A DNA stretch of 64,000 nt from Glutamicibacter halophytocola (GCF_001302565.1 NZ_CP012750.1:248001-312000), one strand, 5' to 3'; shown: positions 27,364-36,593, counted from the stretch's first letter. Numbers and translations: made by a program. The notes: generated from the letters alone by a model not told the origin.

Positions 27364-28980
27364 ATGGATTTTGACGTCCTCTACACCAGGATCACCCATC
27401 ATCTGGCAACGGGCAGGGAAGCCGAAGCCATTAGCCTGCTCAAGGACAATCTCAATGATTATCAGCAGGTTGCCGAATTCTGGATCCTGTACGCGGCCTG
27501 CCATCTGAACCTGGAGCAGTGGAGCGAAGCTGAAGCCGCCGCCCGCGTGGCATTGGGGCTGAATCCCGAGCATCCAGTAGCTGGCGAGCAGCTCGCGGTG
27601 GCACTTTCCGGCCAGCGCCGTCGCGAAGAGGCCCTGGCAACCATCCAACAGGTCATCGCGGTGGCGCCGGAGCATGCGCGTGGACACTATCTGCTGGGCA
27701 TCTTCTTGCTGGGCAATATCCAGAACAATGACGAGCGGATCTTGGCCCGCCAGGCCACTGAGCATGCACTGAAATTGGAACCTGAAAACCCCGACTTTTA
27801 TCAAGGTGCAGCTCTCGCAGCCGACATCGCCGGAGATCACCGCGGCGCGATGAGGCTCCTGGAAGCAGGGCTGCGCATTGACCCTCATCATCAAGGGCTA
27901 TTGCGTTCGGCAGGCAGCATCGAAATGGGTCGCATGATCGTGGGGGACCACGGCCAATTATTGCGCGGCATGCTGGCCAGCGATCCATTGAACGAAAAGC
28001 TGCACGAGGACTACGCGGAGAACTTTCTGGTCAAGCAGGCGGTTTACGCCGACCGCTGGTGGTTATCCATTCCGGCGCTCGCAGCCGTCGCTGCTTTTGG
28101 GCACGCTGCCAGCTTGCCGGTCACCCTGATTGTGGTTGTGCTGGTGCTTGGCGGTGGTGGCCTGTTCGCTTGGTGGAATATCTCCACTTATAAAAGGACG
28201 GAGAAAACGCTACCTTCCGGGTACATCAAAGATATTCACGCCCGCTTCCCGGCGCTGCCCAAAGCCATGCGCGGGTACCAGGCCAGTTGGGCGGCTGCGG
28301 TAGCTGGCGCTGTGGCGGGCTGCTTCGTTCCACTCGCGGGTGCGATCTTGATGCTTCTTGGGGTTGTGTCGGGCAGGGTGGCCGATGCTCTCATATTTCG
28401 AGAAATATCAGGGCCTCCGCAGAACCGCCAGGATCCTGAAGAACAAAGGGTGCATCTGGTGCGCCTGAGCGGAAGCTACGCAGCAGGCTTCTGGAAACGT
28501 GTGCTGATAGTTTTCGCGCATTTGGCCTTCTTCGGAGTGTGCATGGCCCGCCCAAGCCAGATGGCCGCAGTTCCGATGTGGTCGGCGGGTATGGGACTGT
28601 TGGTGGTCGGTGGGGTTTTGGCCTATTGCCAGCTCCGTCTGGGATTCAAGAACAACGCTTTCGCTTATGGGCTGGCGGTGAGCAGCTCGGCAAAAGCGAG
28701 AGGCTTCGCGCTGCTGCGAGGCAACATCGGCGGGATGTACTTCATCGGGGTGCATCTGGTGTTCGGATTCATTGCATTTGTCCTGTCGCTCTCATTGCTT
28801 GCTGGTGTCCCGCAGTCCTCGGACAGCTCTGGAGGAACCGTGGATGAAGAGCCTTCGGGACCAGTTCAGCTGCCACGCGAAGAACTTGACCGGTTGACTA
28901 GAACCCCTGTGCCGAAGCCTGAAGAATTCAGTTTTTCACCCATGCCAGAACTGCCTGACATCCCATCGCTGGACCAGTAG
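27364..28980 (+). CDS. TPR-repeat membrane protein, partner of the AAA ATPase
   Basis: This 538-residue protein has five or so TPR repeats in residues 1-200 (AEFWILYAACHLNLEQWSEAEAAARVAL is a typical pair) and then about six hydrophobic segments, the first pair near residues 230-275, others near 310-345 and 375-480, ending in a Pro-rich cytoplasmic or extracellular tail (VPKPEEFSFSPMPELPDIP). The AAA ATPase gene ends 21 bp upstream, so a membrane-anchored TPR adaptor delivering substrates to the unfoldase is a reasonable inference. No named family is recognised. Confidence 0.75.
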   Translation: MDFDVLYTRITHHLATGREAEAISLLKDNLNDYQQVAEFWILYAACHLNLEQWSEAEAAARVALGLNPEHPVAGEQLAVALSGQRRREEALATIQQVIAVAPEHARGHYLLGIFLLGNIQNNDERILARQATEHALKLEPENPDFYQGAALAADIAGDHRGAMRLLEAGLRIDPHHQGLLRSAGSIEMGRMIVGDHGQLLRGMLASDPLNEKLHEDYAENFLVKQAVYADRWWLSIPALAAVAAFGHAASLPVTLIVVVLVLGGGGLFAWWNISTYKRTEKTLPSGYIKDIHARFPALPKAMRGYQASWAAAVAGAVAGCFVPLAGAILMLLGVVSGRVADALIFREISGPPQNRQDPEEQRVHLVRLSGSYAAGFWKRVLIVFAHLAFFGVCMARPSQMAAVPMWSAGMGLLVVGGVLAYCQLRLGFKNNAFAYGLAVSSSAKARGFALLRGNIGGMYFIGVHLVFGFIAFVLSLSLLAGVPQSSDSSGGTVDEEPSGPVQLPREELDRLTRTPVPKPEEFSFSPMPELPDIPSLDQ

Positions 28981-29119
28981 CATCCAGCGAAATTCACACG
29001 ATCGAAAAGATCACAATCCAACTGAAGATTCTGTCTTGGCATGCTCGGCCTGAAGAAATAAGATGAATTGCTACCGAATCACGTGAAGCAAAAACCCCGA
29101 CCACGAGGTGGATAATCAG

Positions 29120-29488
29120 ATGGCAATGATGAGCGAAGAGCTCATTGAGCAGTGGGCCGACGCAACTGCTGAGATCTACAATGAGTCCTTGACTGGCATC
29201 AACCTGAGCCGTCTGCCCGAGGCAGTGGCGCAATACGTCGAACTCTTTGCACAGAGCGAGAATCTGACGTTTAACGAAGATGCCACCCCAACCGATTACT
29301 TTGAGCATCACCCATTCGTTGCGGTGACTGCTGTGTTGAACAGCCCTGAGGCCCTGGAGGTCTTGGACGGCGATGCGCAGGACGCGCTGGATTCGATGGC
29401 TGACTTCACTGAAGCTTGGTACAACTTTGACCGTGAGCAGGAACCAGAGCTGGGCATTTCCGAGGCAGACGTCGAAGAAGACTGGTAA
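29120..29488 (+). CDS. Acidic cytoplasmic protein of unknown function
   Basis: This protein of about 122 residues starts at an ATG preceded by CGAGGTGG; a GTG at 29108 is an alternative. It is strongly acidic and helical, ending EADVEEDW, with no membrane segment and no recognised motif. It follows the AAA/TPR pair and is followed by a strong terminator, so it may be the last gene of that transcription unit. Confidence 0.65.
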   Translation: MAMMSEELIEQWADATAEIYNESLTGINLSRLPEAVAQYVELFAQSENLTFNEDATPTDYFEHHPFVAVTAVLNSPEALEVLDGDAQDALDSMADFTEAWYNFDREQEPELGISEADVEEDW

Positions 29489-29506
29489 ACACCAGTAGCG
29501 CATTTG

Positions 29507-29544
29507 ACCGGCGCCAGGCAGGGAATTGCCTGGTGCCGGTTTTT
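29507..29544 (+). terminator. Terminator
   Basis: ACCGGCGCCAGGCA pairs with TGCCTGGTGCCGGT across six bases and is followed by TTTTT. It lies 18 bp after the acidic-protein gene and is a strong intrinsic terminator. Confidence 0.93.
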
Positions 29545-29604
29545 ATCTACCCAAATCTTCTGAAAACTATTCCCATTAAACGGCGAGAGTGCAACGATTC
29601 CGGT

Positions 29605-30036
29605 ATGAGCCAGTTCAGTGTTTTTGAAAGCACCGTTCTCATACATCTTCCGGTGCGCCGCGTCTGGGAATTGCTGACCGACTGGGCAGCAGCTCCTTTG
29701 TGGATCCATGGAATTGGTTCCATGCATTCAGATGACCCAGAACTAAAAGTCGGAACCAATCTGGTCTATAGAGTCGCAGGCCACGAACGGGTCTACCGCG
29801 TCCACGACCTGATTGAGAATCGGCTGCTGATCATGCACACTTCAGAGAATCCGGACGGGCTGTCCTACCGATACGATCTGAAAGACGACGCCGGGTACAC
29901 CGAGGTGGTGCTGCAAGTGGCGATCATCAATCCTGATTTGAGCGTTGAACAGTGTGAAGAGTTGGCTGCGAACGTTCGCGAAAGCGAAGGGGACAAATTG
30001 GATCAACTGCGCCTCTACGCAGAGCAAGCGCCATAA
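29605..30036 (+). CDS. SRPBCC (START-like) family protein
   Basis: This 143-residue protein begins MSQFSVFESTVLIHLPVRRV and shows the Bet v1/START-like pattern: a first beta strand with ESTVLI, then VRRVWELLTDWAAAPLW, and a C-terminal helix ending KLDQLRLYAEQAP. Members bind hydrophobic ligands or act as aromatase/cyclase or stress proteins. The start ATG at 29605 is preferred because upstream codons are not family-like. It is the last well-preserved chromosomal-type gene before the decayed island boundary. Confidence 0.8.
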   Translation: MSQFSVFESTVLIHLPVRRVWELLTDWAAAPLWIHGIGSMHSDDPELKVGTNLVYRVAGHERVYRVHDLIENRLLIMHTSENPDGLSYRYDLKDDAGYTEVVLQVAIINPDLSVEQCEELAANVRESEGDKLDQLRLYAEQAP

Positions 30037-30859
30037 GTTTCCGCCGTGGCCGAAACGCTTTTGTTTGTGGAGGAGTCTGACGCCAAGGCATATGCACTGT
30101 CCTCTTTCCGAGGGCCGTGAGATGCTCTTCTTCGATGGCGAAATATTTATGGACAATCCAGTTGCTGCGCATCATACCGAAGCTCAGCAACTGCTGGCAC
30201 GGCGCACTGATGACAAGGCGCCAATGATCCGAATCCTGGGCACCGTCGACGTTCTCGACACGCGAGGCCTGATGCCAGTTTCACCAAATACCGGAAATGA
30301 ATCACCAGGTATCGAAACATGCTGCATCTCACTGCCGGCCTGCTTTGCCATGAATCCAGTGGCAACCACTGAGCAGTGCAACGTAGCCTTTTGGCCAGGC
30401 ATTCAGCCAACCGTTCCTATACCGTCAACGAGATCTCCAAAACTCCATGGTGGTATGTCCCCCGGAGCTGCAGGAACCATGGTGGCAGCCTTCTCCCGGC
30501 ACGAGCCAGGAGCAGGGATAATGCGCGTGATCACCTACCCGGTTTAACTTTCCATTGCTCTCGGCGCAAAGCTTCGTGGGCGGCTCTATCAGCAGAATCA
30601 TGCACTAGGGATCGTTAACGACCTCAAACCAACAGCGGCCCATCGAGCAGCAGACATACTCAGCCTTCTGATCGTTCTCCTTTCTCCCCTCGTGGTAGCA
30701 ATACTCTTGAGCCCTCCTGGAGTGTGGTGGGATGTGGCGGTGGCTTATGCCTTGGTGCCAGCCATCGCAGTCCGCCAGCAGGGAAAGCCGGACCGCTGAA
30801 CGGGAAATGAGCCGGAAGAATCTCACCAAGGACCTTGGCCCGACTGACGTTGAGCTCAG
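30037..30859. other. Degenerate region at the left border of the accessory island
   Basis: No reading frame on either strand has both a plausible start and recognisable protein features. Short frames with partial codon bias (minus strand about 30147-30402, plus strand about 30119-30545) look like scraps of lost genes. The first exact GGTATGTCCC word of the window occurs at 30452. Confidence 0.5.
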
Positions 30860-31054
30860 CTGCATTGCCCGTGGAAAAAGTCGGCTCCTGGTGACGGAAA
30901 ACTCCTCATTCAGGGGCTAGCTCATCAATACCAGCAGAACCATACTGTGGGGTTGGTTGCTCATACTGACAATCACCTGACGTTGTATACGCTGATGGGA
31001 TTCAAACGCATTGAAACCACGCTGGCCATGAAGTATCCAGCTGCAGGGGAGTAA
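30860..31054 (+). pseudogene. C-terminal remnant of an acetyltransferase-like (GNAT) gene
   Basis: The frame ending at the TAA at 31052-31054 reads GDGKLLIQGLAHQYQQNH, then VGLVAHTDNHLTLYTLMGFKRIE and a short tail. The pattern of a buried strand, then DN plus YxxMGFKR, is that of the end of a GNAT fold. No start or upstream half is present, so this is a fragment. Confidence 0.4.
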
Positions 31055-31095
31055 CGCCATCTACGGTACGTCCCCTCTGAAGAAAGGGAACGACC

Positions 31096-31352
31096 ATGCT
31101 AGAGCTATTCTCAAAACCACACTGCGGGCCATGCACCGAGTGAAGAACTACCTGGAGAAGCGTAACGCTGATTACAAAATCCACGACGTCACCGCCGACC
31201 CGGACGCACTCCAGCGTCTGAAAGACCTGGGCTACATCCAAAACCCTGTCGTCTTCGATACCCATACAGGCGATCACTGGTACGGATTCAACCCCACCAA
31301 AATCGACGCGGCTATCGCAGCAGCGAACGACCTGGCCGCAGCGGATCTTTAG
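31096..31352 (+). pseudogene. NrdH/glutaredoxin-like gene with a frameshift at its active site
   Basis: An ATG with AAAGGGA upstream opens MLELFSKPHCGPCTE and then hits TGA. In another frame the protein continues as RVKNYLEKRNADYKIHDV and on to PVVFDTHTGDHWYGFNP, a redoxin fold of the NrdH type with the C-G-P-C active site just before the break. A single-base indel near 31135-31142 explains it. An intact product would be about 85 residues and supply electrons to a ribonucleotide reductase or similar. Plasmids and phages often carry such genes. Confidence 0.75.
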
Positions 31353-31365
31353 GCGGTATGTCCCC

Positions 31366-31611
31366 ATGGATCTGAACCAACGCACCGACTCTGCAAACAG
31401 CCTCGTCCTCACGGTCGTACTGCTCGGCAGCCTCGCCTGGATGCCACGGCCGACCTTCCGCCGGCGGAAGAAACTAACCAGTGCAGCCGGCATGCCTCTC
31501 GACGTGAGCCACTGGCGTACCCATAAAAGCCGCCATGCGCAACGCGTACCCGTAAATGAAAGCCAGATCCCCCAGATGCGGGCTAGCTCGAAAGTTCCGG
31601 AAGAGGAATAG
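31366..31611 (+). CDS. Small protein with one hydrophobic segment, doubtful
   Basis: This 81-residue frame starts directly after a GGTATGTCCCC word, with no ribosome binding site. SLVLTVVLLGSLAWM is a possible membrane helix and the remainder is basic. Its stop lies three bases before the next start. It may be a real small gene of the island or a remnant. Confidence 0.35.
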   Translation: MDLNQRTDSANSLVLTVVLLGSLAWMPRPTFRRRKKLTSAAGMPLDVSHWRTHKSRHAQRVPVNESQIPQMRASSKVPEEE

Positions 31612-31613
31612 CC

Positions 31614-32213
31614 ATGAATTTCACTACCTCGCTTAACGGCGCTTTTGGCACCAACGAGAGATCAACCGCATCATGGCTCCATCTCCGCTCAGAGGGCTAT
31701 ACCCTTTTCCTGCCACGGAAGAATCAGCAGTGGTATCCGGATCTTCTCGACACAGTGTCCAGGGGATTCAACCTGAGGTTTAAAGCATTGAGTCGTTTTT
31801 CCAAGGGCAGTTGCTTGCTGTGTCTGGCTTTCTTTGCGGCCCTGGTTATTTCAGCATTCTTAGTGCTGATTTCGAGAGAGGGCGCGCGTCCGGAGGTGCG
31901 CTCTGCCTGGTTGGGAACCGCATGGCTGACAGGGCTGGTTTTCATAGTTTGAGTGCTTGCTCGCATAGCCCGTTGGCGTTTGGCACGTAGCGAAGTGGCG
32001 GCATTAGTTGCCGCGAGCGAGGTGGATTGCAGCAAGGTGCATCTGCAAACCGAATCCTTATCGGAATGCGAGGCAATACTGCAGGCTTGGGACGCTCTTG
32101 ATGCGGCTAACCAACAGCGGATACTTTCGGTCATTGGACAGTCTGACGCAGGCTTGTGCGAAGACGAGTTCAGGATCTTGCTGGCTAGGAGCGATCGATC
32201 GTGTGCTGGCTAG
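31614..32213 (+). pseudogene. Membrane protein gene interrupted by an in-frame TGA
   Basis: Two adjacent frames are in the same phase and separated only by TGA at 31950-31952: the first ends in a hydrophobic helix (AWLGTAWLTGLVFIV) and the second resumes VLARIARWRLARSEVAALVAA and continues for 86 residues. Read through, it would be a protein of about 199 residues with two membrane helices (residues about 65-85 and 98-115) and a helical cytoplasmic tail, a common layout for island-encoded proteins. A GAGGAA motif precedes the ATG. Point mutation of a sense codon is the simplest explanation. Confidence 0.65.
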
Positions 32214-32406
32214 TTGGAACCAGCATAAAATTCGCACTTTGGATGTGATCGTGACGTATGAACTTGGCGATGTTGTCGACCGTATTACCGTAAGCGGACC
32301 AGACTACTACGGCGCCAAAGAGCAAGCAGATAGCCAGGTGCCTGAAGGTGCCATCACATTGAATACGAGGGTTGTCAGAGATGTCGACCCGACGACGTTC
32401 GGCTAG
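32203..32406 (+). CDS. Small conserved-looking protein, unknown
   Basis: A GTG start overlapping the end of the preceding gene gives a product of 67 residues with a beta-rich pattern (LDVIVTYELGDVVDRITVSG, then ITLNTRVVRDVD). The stop codon lies at the edge of the adjacent insertion sequence, and the 8-bp target duplication overlaps the TAG, so insertion left the reading frame intact. Confidence 0.45.
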   Translation: MLASWNQHKIRTLDVIVTYELGDVVDRITVSGPDYYGAKEQADSQVPEGAITLNTRVVRDVDPTTFG

Positions 32407-32436
32407 CTTGGGCCTATAGGCAATAAGTGGTGTCTG

Positions 32437-32480
32437 AAAACTTGATTCTGCCCCGGCACTCCGGGGCAGAATCAAGTTTT
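32437..32480. promoter_or_regulatory. 20-bp perfect hairpin directly before the transposase start codon
   Basis: A 20-bp perfect stem with a CACT loop ends two bases before the transposase ATG. The left arm begins AAAACTTGATTCTG and ends CCCCGG; the right arm mirrors it and ends in AAGTTTT. It can act as a terminator or as a structure hiding the translation start in transcripts entering from outside. No normal Shine-Dalgarno is free. Confidence 0.8.
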
Positions 32481-32482
32481 GC

Positions 32483-33679
32483 ATGGATTTCGTTCCCATA
32501 GGTGTGACCCTTAAGAGAAAAAACACCCACCTATGTAGTATCTGCCAAAGTCCCCAAAAGAAGAACGGGAAACGCAACGGCAAGCAACGATGGCGATGCA
32601 TTAGCTGCAATGCCTCGACCACTCATCAACGACCAGATACGACCCAACGCAACGTCCTCATCGGCTTCGTCAACTGGCTGCTGAGCAAGCAAACCCAAGC
32701 CGACCACGCTGGCGGCACTGGCAGGACCTTCCGCTACCAAACCCAGTGGTGCTGGGACGTGTATCCGTACCTGAACCAGACCGGCGAAGTCTTTGACGAG
32801 ATCCAGGTCGACGGGATCTACCTGCGCCCAGGCTGGTGCCTTCTCATCGCTATCGCCAACGGCAAAGTCATCGGCTGGCAATGGTGCGACCACGAAAAAT
32901 CAGCTGCTTGGATTGCGCTGCTCAAACACTTCCCACAACCGAAAGTCGTTGTCACCGACGGTGGCTCAGGACTGCTCAAAGCGCTGAAAATGCTCTGGCC
33001 CGGAGTGGAAGTCCAACGATGCCTAGTGCATATCCAACGCACCATACGCACGTACCTGACCCTGAAGCCACGAATGGAAGCAGGCAAGTCACTACGGCAT
33101 TTGAGCTTGCAATTGACCAGGATCAAAGACCAGGACGAAGCCGCCTGTTGGGCGGCTGCCTTAGCTGAATGGCAGTCAAAGTATCAGTATCTGCTCGATG
33201 AGCGCACCTACGCCAAAGACTGGGCTGGGCCCTGGCCCAGAGGCATCAGTCAGTCCCGGAAGTCCTGGCCGACCCACGAGCGATTGCTCAAGGCTTATAA
33301 CGCAATGAACTCTGTTTTGAAGCGTGGCCATCTGTTCACGTATCTGAAGCCGGAGCTCATTGGTCTTGGCGTCAGTACGACAACGAACATGATTGAAGGA
33401 GCGATTAATTCCGGGATCAGAGAGATGATTAGGCTCCACCGTGGCATGCCCATTGAGCATCGCCGGCGTGCGTGTGAATGGTTTTGCTGGACGCACGCGG
33501 ATTCGTTGGAACGTCCGGCGCTGCCTTTGATCATCAAGGAATCAGAGCTCTTGTTGAAGGAGCGGGAGGTGGCCAGGAAACCTGTTCCGTACCTGGTTGG
33601 TCCTGAGGTTTATGGCACTGCTTCTATTGCTGAGGAGGGTCTTTATGCTCGGGCTGGTTGGGGTGGGCGTAGCCGCTAA
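32483..33679 (+). CDS. IS256-family (IS1249-like) transposase
   Basis: This 398-residue transposase has an N-terminal zinc-ribbon (CSICQSPQKKNGKRNGKQRWRC, cysteines CxxC...C, about residues 18-42) and a DDE-type core: FDEIQVDGIYLRPGW (first Asp near 109), VVVTDGGSGLL (second Asp near 158) and a C-terminal glutamate region NMIEGAINSGIREMIRLHRGM. The CLVHIQRTI segment is typical of the IS256/MULE group. The frame is intact and the element complete, so it may be active. Confidence 0.88.
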   Translation: MDFVPIGVTLKRKNTHLCSICQSPQKKNGKRNGKQRWRCISCNASTTHQRPDTTQRNVLIGFVNWLLSKQTQADHAGGTGRTFRYQTQWCWDVYPYLNQTGEVFDEIQVDGIYLRPGWCLLIAIANGKVIGWQWCDHEKSAAWIALLKHFPQPKVVVTDGGSGLLKALKMLWPGVEVQRCLVHIQRTIRTYLTLKPRMEAGKSLRHLSLQLTRIKDQDEAACWAAALAEWQSKYQYLLDERTYAKDWAGPWPRGISQSRKSWPTHERLLKAYNAMNSVLKRGHLFTYLKPELIGLGVSTTTNMIEGAINSGIREMIRLHRGMPIEHRRRACEWFCWTHADSLERPALPLIIKESELLLKEREVARKPVPYLVGPEVYGTASIAEEGLYARAGWGGRSR

Positions 33680-33780
33680 TTCTGGGTTTTGAGGTGGTTT
33701 GGTCCGGGTGGCATGCCCGGGCCAGACACCATTTATTGCCTATAAGCCCTAGCTTGAGCCAGCCGATTATAGGCAAGAGA

Positions 33781-33863
33781 AAAGCGCCCCGGAGAAGAGG
33801 TAGATTGTCAGATCATTCCTCGCAGCTTCACCATAAAGGGAAGCCTCGCGAACGGGGCGCTTT
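33781..33863. other. Inverted arms enclosing a 63-nt structured segment
   Basis: AAAGCGCCCC at 33781-33790 is the exact reverse complement of GGGGCGCTTT at 33854-33863. The enclosed 63 nt contain further partial pairing (GAAGAGG with CCTCGCG). This could be a bidirectional terminator with a long loop or a small structured RNA. It lies between the IS and the end of the convergent HTH gene. Confidence 0.45.
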
Positions 33864-33921
33864 CATATAAATTGTAACAGGCTAAAAGCCTTGCAGACAG
33901 GGCAAACTGGTATGTCCCCGA

Positions 33922-34533
33922 CTATTTACCTGCCAGCAATTGCTGTATGCGCTGGGGAGTCATTCCCAACGCAGCAGCAATCTCATTGTTTCTCCAACCG
34001 GCCTTGACCAAGCCCTGTATTCCCTCCATACGGTGCTGCTCTGCTTTCAGGCGCGTAGCTTCCGCCTCGGCTGCGAGCTGGCGCCCAGTCTCGAAGTGCG
34101 CGGCCTGTTCCGCGGGGAATTCAACAATGACGTCGACAACCACATCTTCGAGGTCGATCCCTAGTTTTTCCGCAGCTTTCATACGACTCAAGGACCAAGC
34201 CCGCTGTAAGGTGTTGGCTTCTACCAGGATGGATGGATCTTCAACGGAAACAGTCCACCCATTGCCATTGGTAGTCCTGACCGCTGTACCAGCCACGTGC
34301 GTCTGCGCATCAGCATCTTCTGGAACGGTAGTCCGCTCAGACGCTGGAAGCGGCTTCCCACTCTTCATCCAGGCAGCAAGCTTCTGCGGGCTATACCGGC
34401 GAGCGCGTTCGCCTGGTTCTGGTGGGGTGCGTAGGTCGAGGTTGGTGCCGTTGAGTTGGGACATGAGGTAGCGGAAGTAGGCGGGTTTGATGTCTGCTTT
34501 GTTGGCTGCTTGTTCGAGGGTGAGGCCGTGCAT
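33922..34533 (-). CDS. HTH-containing accessory protein, unknown
   Basis: This 203-residue protein has two possible helix-turn-helix regions: MHGLTLEQAANKADIKPAYF at the very N-terminus followed by a MerR/excisionase-like YSPQKLAAWM, and a C-terminal GLVKAGWRNNEIAAALGMTP (residues about 175-195) ending in QRIQQLLAGK. Between them lies a beta-rich segment (GWTVSVEDPSILVEANTLQ) and a helical stretch rich in Glu/Ala. This layout is seen in proteins of actinobacterial plasmids and integrative elements that bind their own DNA, but no specific function is known to me. Confidence 0.6.
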   Translation of the reverse strand: MHGLTLEQAANKADIKPAYFRYLMSQLNGTNLDLRTPPEPGERARRYSPQKLAAWMKSGKPLPASERTTVPEDADAQTHVAGTAVRTTNGNGWTVSVEDPSILVEANTLQRAWSLSRMKAAEKLGIDLEDVVVDVIVEFPAEQAAHFETGRQLAAEAEATRLKAEQHRMEGIQGLVKAGWRNNEIAAALGMTPQRIQQLLAGK

Positions 34534-34820
34534 TGGGGTGTCCTTGGGGTGGGTTGATCTGACACCTTGAATTGTAGCAAATGAGATTTTACTAAATTTT
34601 TGTGTGGGTGTTCTTTAGCTTTGTCGAGCTTCGGGTTCCCTGCGATCTAACCGCTTAATCGTGAGCGCGTTTAGGACGACGTCGGTGATTTTCTTGGTGA
34701 GGAGTGAGAGTCGTATGTGTTCCGATTTCTTTTCTTGCGCGCATTGGAAAGATTCTGAGGTCGTATACGCTGTGCGTACATATGTGGAAGTTTGTGTGGA
34801 CCTATAGGGGGACTAAAGCT

Positions 34821-36593
34821 GTGGCGGGACGACCTTATCGAGTTAACGAATATCGGATTGACTGGGGCCGTATTTCAGAAGAGGACTTTAATCGAGTTGT
34901 TGAAGCGCTCCTTGTTCGCGAGTTCACTGATGAGAACCATGTAGCTAGAGCTATTGATGGAAAAGGAGGTGATGGTGGCATAGACGTTGGCGTCTGGGAT
35001 AGAGGAAGTGGGGGGATTGAACGTATCTTTCAGCTTAAGTATTTTCCTGAAGGGTTCACGGGGGAGTTTCGGAAAAGTCGCTTGCCGCAGGTTCAAGAGT
35101 CGTTTGCTTCCGCATGGAGGAATCATTGGCCTTCTGAGTGGACGTTGGTCATGCCTAAGAATCCGCACAAAAATGAACTTAACGAAGTGCTAAAGCTGGC
35201 TGGTGGCAAGCCTGTGTCGACTGATTGTTGGGGTGTTGCCCAACTGGATGGTTTGTTGGCTAAGCATCGCGATATTGAAGCAGCAGTCTTGCGGAATGAG
35301 TTAGTCGAACTTCTTAAACAAATACGAGAAGAAAGCGCGGCTCTTGTTGGTCCGTCCGATCTCAGTGAGCGTGCTCAAGGCCTCCAATCGGTTGCCGAGG
35401 ATAGGAGCCTGTATTGGAGCACTGATTTCATCGTTACTTCTGACGGCTATGAAGAGTCTTATAGACCCAAGCATCCTGATGCGATGAAACATGAACCGAT
35501 TAAGACCCATTTCACAATGTCATTTGGTGCAGAAGATGGTGCCATTGCCCAAATGGTGCAGAAGGTGCTTGATTATGGAGCTTTCGAGGCTGTTGACTTG
35601 CCTCACGGAGTGGGCAAAGTGTCGAGGACTGGTCCGGAATGGATTGCTCCGTATACAAATAATGATCAGGAAAAGTTTTCGCTGGGGACTCCGATTAATG
35701 TTCCGTTGGATTCGGAGATCGTCACTTTGGACGTTCGTGATGAATGGCAATTTAGCAAAGGCCGTTTTGAAGGGAAGATCTTGGGGCGAACCAGTGGATT
35801 GCGGGGGAATAGCATTCAGGTTGGGTTCGGCAGTTGCTTGACCGCAGTGATATCGCTGGACCGGCTGGGAGATGGCAAACCGCAGGGGCAGATGCAGTTT
35901 GATCTAGATCTTGATGGAAAACTGATTGACGCCGCCGTGTATGGCATTGACATGATGGAAGCACTACAACCACAGGCAAAGCTGGAATTCTATATTAATG
36001 GTCAAAAGATTGCGCTCCTGCAGATCAACAACGATAGAGATCCATGGCAGACAGATTCCTATCTCCGAGGAGTACTCGATGATCTTGATGTCGTGCAGAA
36101 AGCTTCGGGACTGAAATTTGTGTTGCCAGCGACATTGACGCATTGGGAACGCGGAATGCTTCGTGCATCTAAATTGCTGCTGGAAGGCTACAGTACGTGG
36201 CTTCCGGTAGACGGAATCTTCAATGTTGAGTTAAGTGGGGGTGGGGAAAATTCCGCAAATTTAGCCCGAGACTTATCTTCTGAAGGTCGACCCTTCATGG
36301 CGATATTCCCTCGGTTCCCTTTTGAGTTTCAAAACAGCAGAGTTGATCTAGGATCAGTCAGGGTGGCTAGTGACCGGGTAATTGCTTCCAATTCAGACGA
36401 CCTGCAAATAGCCTTAGCGGAAGAACATTTGGAGGGATTCAACGTACGTGTCAAATCAATTGCACCCGCGCGTTGGCGGGCGCAACCTGAAAACGTCAAG
36501 CGGGATGCGCAGGGAAACCCAATTTTCGTTTCATGGAATCTGCCAGAGCTCGATGAGCCAGCGTTGACTATAGATGGTCACCAAGAACGCTAA
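34821..36593 (+). CDS. Mrr-like PD-(D/E)XK nuclease-domain protein with large C-terminal region
   Basis: The GTG at 34821 has AGGGGGA at a good distance; the longer frame upstream lacks family features. The 590-residue product begins with a restriction-endonuclease-like fold: helix SEEDFNRVVEALLVREF, then KGGDGGIDV (Asp55) and FQLKYF with Q71-L-K73, the Mrr-type D...QxK catalytic set. The remaining 450 residues are beta-rich and match no family I recognise; they may sense or bind a target. Codon use is AT-richer than the chromosome. Together with the HEPN protein downstream it looks like a DNA- or RNA-degrading defence module; that role is inferred. Confidence 0.75.
   Translation: MAGRPYRVNEYRIDWGRISEEDFNRVVEALLVREFTDENHVARAIDGKGGDGGIDVGVWDRGSGGIERIFQLKYFPEGFTGEFRKSRLPQVQESFASAWRNHWPSEWTLVMPKNPHKNELNEVLKLAGGKPVSTDCWGVAQLDGLLAKHRDIEAAVLRNELVELLKQIREESAALVGPSDLSERAQGLQSVAEDRSLYWSTDFIVTSDGYEESYRPKHPDAMKHEPIKTHFTMSFGAEDGAIAQMVQKVLDYGAFEAVDLPHGVGKVSRTGPEWIAPYTNNDQEKFSLGTPINVPLDSEIVTLDVRDEWQFSKGRFEGKILGRTSGLRGNSIQVGFGSCLTAVISLDRLGDGKPQGQMQFDLDLDGKLIDAAVYGIDMMEALQPQAKLEFYINGQKIALLQINNDRDPWQTDSYLRGVLDDLDVVQKASGLKFVLPATLTHWERGMLRASKLLLEGYSTWLPVDGIFNVELSGGGENSANLARDLSSEGRPFMAIFPRFPFEFQNSRVDLGSVRVASDRVIASNSDDLQIALAEEHLEGFNVRVKSIAPARWRAQPENVKRDAQGNPIFVSWNLPELDEPALTIDGHQER

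Larger units (their letters stand above)
32411..33748 (+). mobile_element. Complete IS256-family (IS1249-like) insertion sequence
   Basis: This element of 1338 bp has 26-bp terminal inverted repeats with two mismatches: the left end starts GGCCTATAGGCAATAAG, the right end read inwards starts GGCTTATAGGCAATAAA, and both go on to TGGTGTCTG. The flanks carry an 8-bp direct duplication, CTAGCTTG, at 32403-32410 and 33749-33756, the target-site size typical of the IS256 family. One transposase gene fills the element. Intact ends and duplication indicate a fairly recent insertion. Confidence 0.95.

Noticed and set aside
33781..33863. attC site or riboswitch
   Set aside because: The arms are inverted, but no integron-type R/L boxes or known riboswitch core are seen; recorded only as a structured element.
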